From contig JBNKHH010000066.1 of assembly GCA_050290245.1 (NCBI GenBank), positions 1 through 12,429 of the forward strand: a DNA stretch of 12,429 nt, given 5' to 3'. This DNA comes from JBNKHH01 sp050290245 (GTDB taxonomy: Bacteria > Pseudomonadota > Alphaproteobacteria > Rhodobacterales > Rhodobacteraceae). This document shows positions 6,245 to 12,305 of the stretch, in pieces (position 1 is the first letter of the stretch; the number at the start of each line of letters is the position of its first letter). Under the pieces are notes generated by a model, which was not told the DNA's origin, made no database searches, and was given only the letters and a program-made list of their open reading frames with translations. The translations under genes and the position numbers were made by a program.

Positions 6245-7327
6245 ATGGGCGCCTACATCCTCAGACGGCTTTTGCTGATCATTCCGACCCTGTTCGGGAT
6301 CATGGTGATCAATTTCACGCTGACCCAGTTCGTTCCGGGCGGTCCGATCGAACAGATCATCGCAAACCTCGAAGGACAGGGCGACGTCTTTGAATCCATT
6401 TCGGGGGGCGGGGCCGAAACCTTTGACAGCAACGAAGGTGACGGCAGCTATGTTGGTGCGCGCGGATTGCCTCCGGAATTCATCAAGGAACTCGAAAAAG
6501 AGTTCGGTTTCGACAAGCCAGCACACATCCGGTTCTTCCAGATGATGTGGAATTACTTGCGCTTTGATTTCGGAGAGAGCTATTTCCGGTCGATCAGCGT
6601 GGTGGACCTCGTCATCGAGAAAATGCCGGTTTCGATTTCGCTTGGACTTTGGTCGACACTGTTGGCCTACGTCATTTCGATTCCGCTAGGCATCCGCAAG
6701 GCCGTGCGCGACGGCGGCACCTTTGACACCTGGACCTCGGCTATCCTGGTTGCCGCCTATGCGATCCCCGGATTTCTGTTCGCTATCCTGCTCCTGGTTC
6801 TTTTCGCCGGGGGCAGTTATTACCAGTTGTTCCCGCTCAGGGGTCTGACCTCTGACAACTGGAGTGAGCTTTCGCTCATCGGCAAGGCACTTGACTATTT
6901 CTGGCATCTCGCCCTGCCGCTTGCCGCCTCTATGGTCTCGGCCTTTACATTTTCGACCCTCCTGACCAAGAACAGCTTCCTGGATGAAATCAAGAAACAG
7001 TATGTCATCACGGCCAAGGCCAAGGGCCTGTCGGAATCCCGCGTCCTCTACGGTCACGTCTTTCGCAATGCGATGCTCATCGTCATCGCCGGCTTCCCTG
7101 CCGCGTTTATCGGCATCTTTTTCGGCGGCTCGCTGATCATCGAGACCATCTTCTCCCTGGACGGTCTGGGCAGGCTGGGTTTTGAAGCAGCCGTCGCGCG
7201 CGACTACCCGGTGATCTTCGGCACGCTATTCGCTTTTGGCCTGATCGGCCTGGTCGTGGGGATCATCTCCGACCTGATGTATGTCTTCGTCGACCCGCGT
7301 ATCGACTTCGAACGGCGGGAGGTCTGA
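6245..7327 (+). CDS. yejB: ABC peptide importer permease YejB
   Basis: One of two inner-membrane subunits of the importer, 360 residues, about the usual length. The N-terminus MGAYILRRLLLIIPTLFGIMVINFTL is the first membrane helix, followed by an acidic, glycine-rich periplasmic loop (about 48-75) and five further hydrophobic segments. The cytoplasmic EAA loop, which docks on the ATPase, is around 250-280 (YVITAKAKGLSESRVLYGHVFRNA, conserved glycine G261). The C-terminus ends in the typical DLMYVFVDPRIDF. It starts 13 nt after yejA with no clear ribosome site, so translation probably depends on yejA. yejE starts 3 nt after it. DppB/OppB are the nearest alternatives, but the long first loop and the gene order fit YejB. 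Confidence 0.93.
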   Translation: MGAYILRRLLLIIPTLFGIMVINFTLTQFVPGGPIEQIIANLEGQGDVFESISGGGAETFDSNEGDGSYVGARGLPPEFIKELEKEFGFDKPAHIRFFQMMWNYLRFDFGESYFRSISVVDLVIEKMPVSISLGLWSTLLAYVISIPLGIRKAVRDGGTFDTWTSAILVAAYAIPGFLFAILLLVLFAGGSYYQLFPLRGLTSDNWSELSLIGKALDYFWHLALPLAASMVSAFTFSTLLTKNSFLDEIKKQYVITAKAKGLSESRVLYGHVFRNAMLIVIAGFPAAFIGIFFGGSLIIETIFSLDGLGRLGFEAAVARDYPVIFGTLFAFGLIGLVVGIISDLMYVFVDPRIDFERREV

Positions 7328-7330
7328 GCG

Positions 7331-8506
7331 ATGTCCACCACCGAACACGACAAGACGCCCGAATTGAAAGAAGACGCTCCCATGCCCCGCCGCCGGCCCT
7401 TCCTGTCGCCCCTGAACCAAAGGCGCTGGCGCAATTTCACCCGCAATCGGCGCGCCTATTGGTCGCTGATCATCTTCGTCGCTCTTTTCGGGATCACCCT
7501 GTTCGCCGAGTTCCTGGCAAACAACAAGCCGATCCTCGTCAAACACAACGGCGAATACTACATGCCGATCTTCAACTTCTATCCCGAGACAGCCTTCGGT
7601 GGCGACCTGCCGATCGAGGCACAGTACCAGTATGAGGATATCGAGTGCCTGATCGTCTCGGGCGGCGTGATCGACTGTTACGACGACCCCGAAGCCATCA
7701 TGGCCGAGATCGAGAAAGACGGAACAGCCCTGGGGAAACCGGTCGAGAAGGGTTGGATGATCTGGCCGCTGATCCCCTACAGCTATGACACGATCGTCGA
7801 CATACAGGGCGCGGCTCCGTCGCCGCCGGACGAACACAACTGGCTCGGTACCGACGACACCAAGCGCGACGTGTTGGCCCGCGTAATTTACGGTTTCCGC
7901 CTGTCGATCCTGTTCACCATCATCGTCACCGGCTGCGCCTCGGTCATCGGGATCATTGCGGGTGCCATGCAGGGCTATTTCGGCGGACGGCTCGACCTGA
8001 TCTTTCAACGAGTGCTGGAAATCTGGGGCTCCACGCCACAGCTTTACGTCATCATCATCCTCTTTGCGATCCTTGGACGAGGCTTCTGGCTTTTGGTCTT
8101 CATCATGGTGCTGTTCGGCTGGCCATCGCTGGTCGGCGTGGTCCGCGCCGAGTTCCTGCGCGCGCGCAATTTCGAATACGTGCGGGCCGCCCGCGCCCTT
8201 GGCGTGTCGAACTGGACCATCATGTTCCGCCATATGCTGCCCAATGCCATGGTCGCGACGCTGACACTGCTGCCCTTCATCATCACCGGGACCATTGGCA
8301 CCCTCGCCGGGCTTGATTTCCTCGGCTACGGCCTGCCCTCCTCAGCGCCCTCACTGGGCGAGATGACCCTTCAAGCCAAGCAGAACCTCCAGGCGCCATG
8401 GCTCGCTTTCACGTCCTTCTTCACCTTTGCCATCATGCTCTCGCTGCTGGTCTTCATCTTTGAAGGTGTGCGCGACGCCTTCGATCCCAGAAAGACGTTC
8501 CAATGA
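7331..8506 (+). CDS. yejE: ABC peptide importer permease YejE
   Basis: Second permease subunit, 391 residues. A basic cytoplasmic N-terminus (PRRRPFLSPLNQRRWRNFTRNRRAYWS) precedes the first membrane helix (about 44-63). A long periplasmic loop (about 64-185) follows, ending in HNWLGTDDTKRDVLARVIYGFRLS, typical of OppC/YejE permeases. The EAA loop is around 275-310 (FEYVRAARALGVSNWTIMFRHMLPNA, glycine G291). The C-terminus has the usual FEGVRDAFDPRK. The large loop carries a cysteine pair, C106 and C116, possibly a disulfide. GGGAGGT just before the yejB stop is a strong ribosome site for the ATG at 7331, favouring it over an internal ATG at 7382. The stop overlaps a 16-codon frame that leads into yejF. 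Confidence 0.93.
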   Translation: MSTTEHDKTPELKEDAPMPRRRPFLSPLNQRRWRNFTRNRRAYWSLIIFVALFGITLFAEFLANNKPILVKHNGEYYMPIFNFYPETAFGGDLPIEAQYQYEDIECLIVSGGVIDCYDDPEAIMAEIEKDGTALGKPVEKGWMIWPLIPYSYDTIVDIQGAAPSPPDEHNWLGTDDTKRDVLARVIYGFRLSILFTIIVTGCASVIGIIAGAMQGYFGGRLDLIFQRVLEIWGSTPQLYVIIILFAILGRGFWLLVFIMVLFGWPSLVGVVRAEFLRARNFEYVRAARALGVSNWTIMFRHMLPNAMVATLTLLPFIITGTIGTLAGLDFLGYGLPSSAPSLGEMTLQAKQNLQAPWLAFTSFFTFAIMLSLLVFIFEGVRDAFDPRKTFQ

Positions 8507-8553
8507 GCCGGCCCATTCCGATCTCGATTCACGCGGAAAGGGTGTCGGCATGA
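8503..8553 (+). other. 16-codon mini-ORF bridging yejE and yejF by ATGA overlaps
   Basis: ATG at 8503 overlaps the yejE stop (TGA 8504-8506) as ATGA. The frame encodes MSRPIPISIHAERVSA and stops at 8551-8553, overlapping the yejF start (ATG 8550) again as ATGA. It thus fills the 43-nt gap between two operon genes exactly. It has no strong ribosome site of its own; yejF has one (GGAAAGGG, 8535-8542) inside it. It may be a translational bridge between yejE and yejF, or a chance arrangement. No peptide function is claimed. Confidence 0.35.
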
Positions 8554-10148
8554 CGAACCTGATGGAAGTCCGCAACCTGTCAATTGCCTTCACCCAGGAC
8601 GGCAAGAGCCACAGCGCCGTCCAGAACGTGAGCTTTGACATCCGCAAGGGCGAAACCGTTGCCCTTGTCGGCGAGTCCGGGTCGGGCAAATCCGTCACGG
8701 CCTTGTCGACTGTGTCCCTTTTGCCGGAAAGCGCCGAGATCACGGGCTCGGTCGTCTATGAGGGCACCGAGATGATCGGGGCTCCTGAAGCCGACCTGAG
8801 GCGTGTGCGCGGCAATGACATCAGCTTCATCTTCCAGGAGCCGATGACCTCGCTGAACCCGCTCCACACGCTCGAAAAGCAGCTTGCCGAGTCGATCCTG
8901 CTACACCAGGGGCTGTCCGGCGCCCCTGCCCGCGCCAAGATTATCGAGCTGTTGAACAAGGTTGGCATCGTCGATCCTGAAAGCCGCCTGTCGGCCTATC
9001 CCCACCAATTGTCGGGTGGCCAAAGACAACGTGTCATGATCGCGATGGCGCTGGCAAATGGCCCCGAACTGCTGATCGCGGACGAACCGACAACCGCGTT
9101 GGACGTTACTATCCAGGCCCAGATTCTTGAACTCTTGGCCGAATTGAAGCGGTCAGAAGGCATGTCGATGCTGTTTATCACTCACGACCTGGGCATCGTG
9201 CGCAAGATCGCCGATCGCGTATTCGTCATGAAGGGCGGTGAAATCGTTGAGCGGGGTGAAACCCGCGAGCTGTTTGCCAATCCCCAACATCCCTACACCA
9301 AAACGCTGCTTTCGGCGGAAAGCTCTGGCGTCCCCGATCCGGTCCCCGACGACGCCGAAACGATTGCGACGACGAAAGACCTGCGCATCTGGTTTCCGAT
9401 CCAGCGCGGGTTCCTAAAACGCACCGTCGGCCACGTCAAAGCGGTCAACGCCGCAACGCTCTCGGTCCGGGCCGGGGAAACCGTGGGCATCGTCGGCGAA
9501 AGCGGTTCCGGCAAGACAACGCTGGCCCTAGCCATCATGCGCCTGATCTCGTCAAAGGGGCCGGTTGTCTTTATGGGGCGTGATATCCAGGGGCTGGGAT
9601 CGCGCGAATTGCGTCCCCTCAGGGCCGAGATGCAGATTGTCTTTCAAGACCCTTTCGGCTCTTTAAGCCCGCGCATGACGGCCGAGGAAATCATTGCCGA
9701 GGGTCTGACAATCCACGATGTCGACAAGACCCGTAACAGGCGCGAATTGGTCGCCGAGATCATGTCCGAGGTCGGGCTGGACCCCGTGCTTATGCACCGC
9801 TATCCGCATGAGTTCTCGGGCGGCCAGCGTCAGAGGATCGCAATCGCGCGGGCGATGATCCTGCGCCCACGGCTCGTGGTCCTCGATGAGCCAACCAGCG
9901 CGCTCGACATGACGGTGCAGGTTCAGATCGTTGAACTCCTGCGCGATCTGCAAAAAAAGCACCGCCTAGCCTACCTGTTCATCAGTCACGACCTAAAAGT
10001 CGTCCGCGCCCTCAGCCACAAGGTCCTGGTGATGAAGCGCGGCGATGTTGTCGAGCAAGGCGACGCGGACCAGATATTCGACTCGCCCCAGACCGATTAC
10101 ACCCGAGCCTTGATGGCGGCCGCATTCGAAACGAAGGCGGTCACGTGA
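8550..10148 (+). CDS. yejF: ABC peptide importer ATPase with two nucleotide-binding domains, YejF
   Basis: The energy-coupling subunit, 532 residues, two ABC ATPase domains in one chain as in E. coli YejF (about 530). First domain: Walker A GESGSGKS (41-48), signature LSGGQRQRV (from 154), Walker B LLIADEPT (D178, E179), switch histidine in FITHDLG. Second domain: Walker A GESGSGKT (316-323), signature FSGGQRQRI (from 422), Walker B VVLDEPTSALD (D446, E447), then FISHDLK. Both sites look intact, so both should hydrolyse ATP. The ATG at 8550 was chosen because GGAAAGGG lies 7 nt upstream and the homology starts at MEVRNLSIAF. An upstream in-frame ATG at 8427 would put 41 unrelated residues, encoded inside yejE, in front. 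It is the last gene of the operon, with a terminator 4 nt after the stop. Confidence 0.94.
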   Translation: MTNLMEVRNLSIAFTQDGKSHSAVQNVSFDIRKGETVALVGESGSGKSVTALSTVSLLPESAEITGSVVYEGTEMIGAPEADLRRVRGNDISFIFQEPMTSLNPLHTLEKQLAESILLHQGLSGAPARAKIIELLNKVGIVDPESRLSAYPHQLSGGQRQRVMIAMALANGPELLIADEPTTALDVTIQAQILELLAELKRSEGMSMLFITHDLGIVRKIADRVFVMKGGEIVERGETRELFANPQHPYTKTLLSAESSGVPDPVPDDAETIATTKDLRIWFPIQRGFLKRTVGHVKAVNAATLSVRAGETVGIVGESGSGKTTLALAIMRLISSKGPVVFMGRDIQGLGSRELRPLRAEMQIVFQDPFGSLSPRMTAEEIIAEGLTIHDVDKTRNRRELVAEIMSEVGLDPVLMHRYPHEFSGGQRQRIAIARAMILRPRLVVLDEPTSALDMTVQVQIVELLRDLQKKHRLAYLFISHDLKVVRALSHKVLVMKRGDVVEQGDADQIFDSPQTDYTRALMAAAFETKAVT

Positions 10149-10152
10149 CATC

Positions 10153-10180
10153 AAAAAAGGCGGCCAAAGCCGCCTTTTTC
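10153..10180. terminator. Bidirectional terminator between yejF and the first CTERM gene
   Basis: A 6-bp GC stem (GGCGGC 10159-10164, GCCGCC 10169-10174) with a CAAA loop, flanked by an A-run (10153-10158) and a T-run (10175-10179). On the plus strand it ends the yej operon. On the minus strand it is equally well formed and lies 20 nt after the stop of the CTERM gene at 10201. Confidence 0.9.
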
Positions 10181-10200
10181 TTGAAGGACCAACTGGTCGC

Positions 10201-10554
10201 TTACTTTTTATTACGCTTCAGAGAAGCGATGCCGCCAAGGGCACCCAACAGCAGGAAGCCCGCCGCTGGCAGAGGAACCTCGGGGGTGTCCTCATGATGG
10301 CCATTGTCGTCTTGCTGGCAGTCCTTCGTCCAGTAGTCGCCACAACCGCAGAACTCCAGGTTTTCCCTGACAAAGCTGACCAGCCGGAAGTAGGATGAAT
10401 AGTCGTCATCCTTTTCCTCGCGGGAGTAGCTATAGGAAAAATCGTGGAAGCTCCTGTAGCCGTCATAGTAGCTTCCAAAGCTGCCCCATGACGTAGCCAT
10501 GGCCGCGCTTCCCATAAAGGTCAGCGCCGCTGCAAGCATAACCGTTTGCTTCAT
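10201..10554 (-). CDS. Small exported protein with VPLPA-CTERM sorting signal
   Basis: A 117-residue secreted protein of unknown function. Residues 1-20 are a signal peptide (MKQTVMLAAALTFMGSAAMA). The short mature part is rich in Ser, Tyr and Phe (22-60), then highly acidic, with three cysteines (C69, C71, C79) and a DNGHHED cluster (83-89) that could bind metal. Residues 93-117 are a clear sorting tail: VPLPAAGFLLLGALGG, a hydrophobic helix, then KRNKK. In this family the tail is recognised by an exosortase and removed when the protein reaches the cell surface; no such enzyme is in the window. The ATG at 10554 is chosen because the signal peptide begins there and GTGGGG lies 7 nt upstream. 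A GTG at 10602 in frame would add 16 unrelated residues. Terminated by the hairpin at 10153-10180. Confidence 0.8.
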   Translation of the reverse strand: MKQTVMLAAALTFMGSAAMATSWGSFGSYYDGYRSFHDFSYSYSREEKDDDYSSYFRLVSFVRENLEFCGCGDYWTKDCQQDDNGHHEDTPEVPLPAAGFLLLGALGGIASLKRNKK

Positions 10555-10561
10555 TACTTGT

Positions 10562-10568
10562 CCCCACA
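10562..10568 (-). promoter_or_regulatory. TGTGGGG leader element, copy 1
   Basis: On the minus strand TGTGGGG is followed by 7 nt and the ATG at 10554. It occupies the place of a Shine-Dalgarno site, and the same heptamer precedes the other two CTERM genes. Confidence 0.55.
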
Positions 10569-10573
10569 CTTTT

Positions 10574-10585
10574 GGCCCGAAGGCC
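10574..10585 (-). other. UUCG-tetraloop hairpin in the 5' leader of the first CTERM gene
   Basis: Read on the minus strand, GGCC-TTCG-GGCC forms a 4-bp GC stem closed by the very stable C(UUCG)G tetraloop. It ends 6 nt before GTGGGG. It could protect the mRNA 5' end or influence ribosome access. There is no direct evidence that it is transcribed. Confidence 0.35.
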
Positions 10586-10641
10586 GATACGAATAAAAGC
10601 ACAACTGTGCCCGGTCATTTTAGTGAGCAATATCTTTGCGT

Positions 10642-11418
10642 TCAATCTAAATTTGTCGAAAGGCGAGTTCGGAAAGGATTAATAGATGCAATTCTACCGG
10701 CCTTGAACTTCCCACCAACACAAGACCACTTAAGCTCTTGCTTTATATTCTTTTTTCTGCGTCTCGAAACAATTCCCAGCATCGAAAACCAGGACATCAT
10801 TAGTATCAAGGAGGCCGGAGCAGGAATTGGTTCTATTTCTGAGTAGGTAATTGACGTGATATGAAATGCCGAGTCCTCGGACCAGCAACTAGAGCCCTCA
10901 GAAATGCTATATCCACAGGACGCATATTCCGACGCGCCAATTGCAAACCGTGTCCCTGATATGTCGGCTCCCAGCCCAACCGTGCTGACCCAGTCAAATC
11001 CACTGAAATCGTCGACCTTCAGGGTTCTGTCGAACGCAAGCTCTGACCCGACGTACAAGTCAAACCGATCCCACCACTCCGTACCCGAGAATGCGATACG
11101 GTCCAGCCGGACCGCGCGATCGAATTCAAACACCACCAGGTCATTCTCGCCGATGCTGTCAATCTGGGAGGACAAGTCCCAAAGGCCGCTATCGCCAGAA
11201 CTGCGCACCCCTAAGCCAATGTGGGGCAAAGCAGCGACTGCCGCCGCCCCGGTCTGGACAAATCCATCGACTTCTGTGCCTGCCCTAACGGTGACACCGC
11301 CGAATTCCGCTTGAGCAGCCCAGCCGGACGCGCCGACATGACGGAAGTCGAGGGTTGTCGCCGAAACCACGGTTGGGAAAATCAGGCAAATGACGCAAAG
11401 GGCGCAGAAACGGAACAT
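10642..11418 (-). CDS. Exported PEP-CTERM-like protein with an abnormal C-terminal extension
   Basis: A 258-residue secreted protein of unknown function. A signal peptide spans 1-20 (cleavage after VVSA). The mature part is predicted beta-rich, with LVVFEFDRAVRLDRIAFSG and RFDLYVGSELAFD, a pattern common in PEP-CTERM surface proteins, and a CGYSISEGSSC cysteine pair. A sorting-signal-like tail starts at PAPAS (199-203), then a hydrophobic stretch (204-218) and RRRKK (219-223). Such proteins normally stop there, but this frame runs on for 35 residues (224-258) of low-GC, intergenic-looking sequence. The extension begins at a run of six A (10751-10756); losing one base would give a stop after Lys-Arg-Ile. 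The ATG at 11418 is preferred over 11424 because the GTGGGG site is 7 nt from it but only 1 nt from the earlier ATG. Confidence 0.7.
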   Translation of the reverse strand: MFRFCALCVICLIFPTVVSATTLDFRHVGASGWAAQAEFGGVTVRAGTEVDGFVQTGAAAVAALPHIGLGVRSSGDSGLWDLSSQIDSIGENDLVVFEFDRAVRLDRIAFSGTEWWDRFDLYVGSELAFDRTLKVDDFSGFDWVSTVGLGADISGTRFAIGASEYASCGYSISEGSSCWSEDSAFHITSITYSEIEPIPAPASLILMMSWFSMLGIVSRRRKKNIKQELKWSCVGGKFKAGRIASINPFRTRLSTNLD

Positions 11419-11425
11419 GGTCATA

Positions 11426-11432
11426 CCCCACA
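11426..11432 (-). promoter_or_regulatory. TGTGGGG leader element, copy 2
   Basis: On the minus strand TGTGGGG is followed by 7 nt (TATGACC) and the ATG at 11418. An ATG at 11424 would be only 1 nt away, so this element decides the start. Confidence 0.55.
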
Positions 11433-11482
11433 GTTGAAAGGGCCGACCGTTCTGGCAGCGCGTTATCTGATCACCCTATCAC

Positions 11483-11494
11483 GTCAGTGCTGAC
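11483..11494. promoter_or_regulatory. Inverted repeat GTCAG-TG-CTGAC upstream of the middle CTERM gene
   Basis: Perfect 5-bp arms with a 2-nt centre, about 65 nt before the ATG at 11418, where an operator or promoter element would be expected. Short, so chance is possible. Confidence 0.35.
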
Positions 11495-11517
11495 AAATAC
11501 CCGCAAATCTGCAATTA

Positions 11518-11530
11518 GGCTTAACAAGCC
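11518..11530. other. Small inverted repeat GGCTT-AAC-AAGCC
   Basis: Perfect 5-bp arms with a 3-nt loop, between the terminator of the upstream CTERM gene and the middle one. No T-run follows. It may be part of the promoter region of the middle gene; role unknown. Confidence 0.25.
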
Positions 11531-11544
11531 TTGCGTCCGCAAAC

Positions 11545-11576
11545 AAAAACGGCGCCCACCAGGTGAGCGCCGTTTT
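11545..11576 (-). terminator. Rho-independent terminator after the third CTERM gene
   Basis: AAAACGGCGC (11546-11555) pairs with GCGCCGTTTT (11567-11576) in a 10-bp stem; the inner CACC/GGTG can extend it. Read on the minus strand the stem ends in TTTTT (11549-11545), 18 nt after the stop codon of the gene at 11594. This makes that gene a separate transcription unit. Confidence 0.85.
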
Positions 11577-11593
11577 GAAGAATTCTTTCAGTC

Positions 11594-12109
11594 TTACTTG
11601 GAACGACGACGCATCATCGCAAGACCGCCAAGACCGCCAAGCAGCAGGAAGCCGGCTGCAGGAAGCGGAACCGGGGCCATGTCCCGCCCAACAACAACAT
11701 AGTTGCTCAGACCGTGTTCGTTTGCCGTCCAAAATTCCAGCGTGCCCTCAAAGCCGTCTTCGAAAAGATACGCTGCGAACTGGTTGCCCGACTTCAGCAT
11801 CACAACGACTTCTTGGTAGGCGTTGGCAATAATGTCGAACGCGCCCGAGTCATCTCCGCCATAATTGGGATCGGACTGGAACACGACCCAGTCTGTTTCC
11901 CCAAACAGACCCGTGTCACCGCCGAAGATGTCCGCGTTCGGATCAACCTGTTGGGCATTGCCATCAGCCATCCCAAAACAATCATCAGAATTCGGATCCA
12001 CGTCGAAGTTTGAGCAAACATCGCCGCTTTGAGTATAGGTAGCCGCGCCAGCAATTCCTGCCGATATAGACAGAGCTGCCGCTGCAAGTAACGTATTCAG
12101 AACTTTCAT
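11594..12109 (-). CDS. Exported protein with VPLPA-CTERM sorting signal
   Basis: A 171-residue secreted protein of unknown function. A signal peptide spans 1-22 (MKVLNTLLAAAALSISAGIAGA). The mature domain is acidic, with a cysteine pair (C32, C44), Asp/Asn-Pro repeats (VDPNSDDCFG, VDPNADIFGG) that resemble calcium-binding stretches, and VVVMLKSGNQFAAYLFE plus NYVVVGRD, which match a pattern frequent in PEP-CTERM surface proteins. Residues 147-171 are a textbook VPLPA-CTERM tail: VPLPAAGFLLLGGLGG, hydrophobic helix, RRRSK. In related bacteria such proteins are exported, trimmed by an exosortase and found with extracellular polysaccharide. The ATG at 12109 is chosen from the signal peptide and the TGTGGGG element 6 nt upstream. 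A longer frame to 12253 would bury the signal peptide. Followed by a strong terminator. Confidence 0.85.
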   Translation of the reverse strand: MKVLNTLLAAAALSISAGIAGAATYTQSGDVCSNFDVDPNSDDCFGMADGNAQQVDPNADIFGGDTGLFGETDWVVFQSDPNYGGDDSGAFDIIANAYQEVVVMLKSGNQFAAYLFEDGFEGTLEFWTANEHGLSNYVVVGRDMAPVPLPAAGFLLLGGLGGLAMMRRRSK

Positions 12110-12115
12110 AATAGC

Positions 12116-12122
12116 CCCCACA
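12116..12122 (-). promoter_or_regulatory. TGTGGGG leader element, copy 3
   Basis: On the minus strand TGTGGGG is followed by 6 nt and the ATG at 12109, as in the two other CTERM genes. Confidence 0.55.
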
Positions 12123-12131
12123 ATCCATGTT

Positions 12132-12144
12132 GCCCAAACTGGGC
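12132..12144 (-). other. Leader hairpin upstream of the third CTERM gene
   Basis: GCCCA (12132-12136) and TGGGC (12140-12144) form a 5-bp stem with a 3-nt loop, ending 10 nt before GTGGGG in the likely 5' leader. It is analogous in position to the UUCG hairpin before the first CTERM gene, though unrelated in sequence. Confidence 0.3.
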
Positions 12145-12179
12145 GTACTAATCCCCTCAGATTGAACTTACAGCATAAC

Positions 12180-12274
12180 GTGGCGGAAACCAAGAAAAAT
12201 AAGGCGAAAATACGGCGACCGTGTGGCGGAAACAGTACCCGAAAATTCAGCAAAATTTGGCCATTCTCGGAAAC
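12180..12274. repeat. Spaced direct repeats of CGGAAAC (two extended to GTGGCGGAAAC)
   Basis: GTGGCGGAAAC occurs at 12180-12190 and 12223-12233, and the shorter CGGAAAC again at 12268-12274. The CGGAAAC cores are 43 and 41 nt apart, about four helical turns each, so all three would face the same side of the DNA. They lie 71-165 nt upstream of the CTERM gene at 12109 and may be activator or repressor sites. Confidence 0.4.
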
Positions 12275-12291
12275 AATGAGGGCTTCTGGGG

Positions 12292-12305
12292 GGGCGAAAT
12301 CGCCC
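12292..12305. other. Hairpin GGGCG-AAAT-CGCCC
   Basis: A 5-bp GC stem with a 4-nt loop in the non-coding right end, preceded by a run of G on the plus strand. No T-run of terminator length follows on either strand. Role unknown. Confidence 0.25.

Noticed and set aside
7226..8233. Minus-strand frame of 335 codons
   Set aside because: Antisense to the 3' end of yejB and most of yejE; composition rich in Asp, Gln, His and Arg with no motif, as expected of a mirror of a membrane protein gene.
8427..8549. Upstream in-frame ATG for yejF
   Set aside because: It would add 41 residues encoded inside yejE in another frame; the ATG at 8550 has a strong ribosome site and matches the family start.
10597..10612. 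Hairpin GCACA-GT-TGTGC followed by TTTTA on the minus strand as a terminator for the middle CTERM gene
   Set aside because: The realistic stem is only 4-5 bp with a tiny loop; too weak to call.
10499..10846. Plus-strand frame of 115 codons
   Set aside because: Antisense to two CTERM genes and their spacer; no ribosome site and no coding character.
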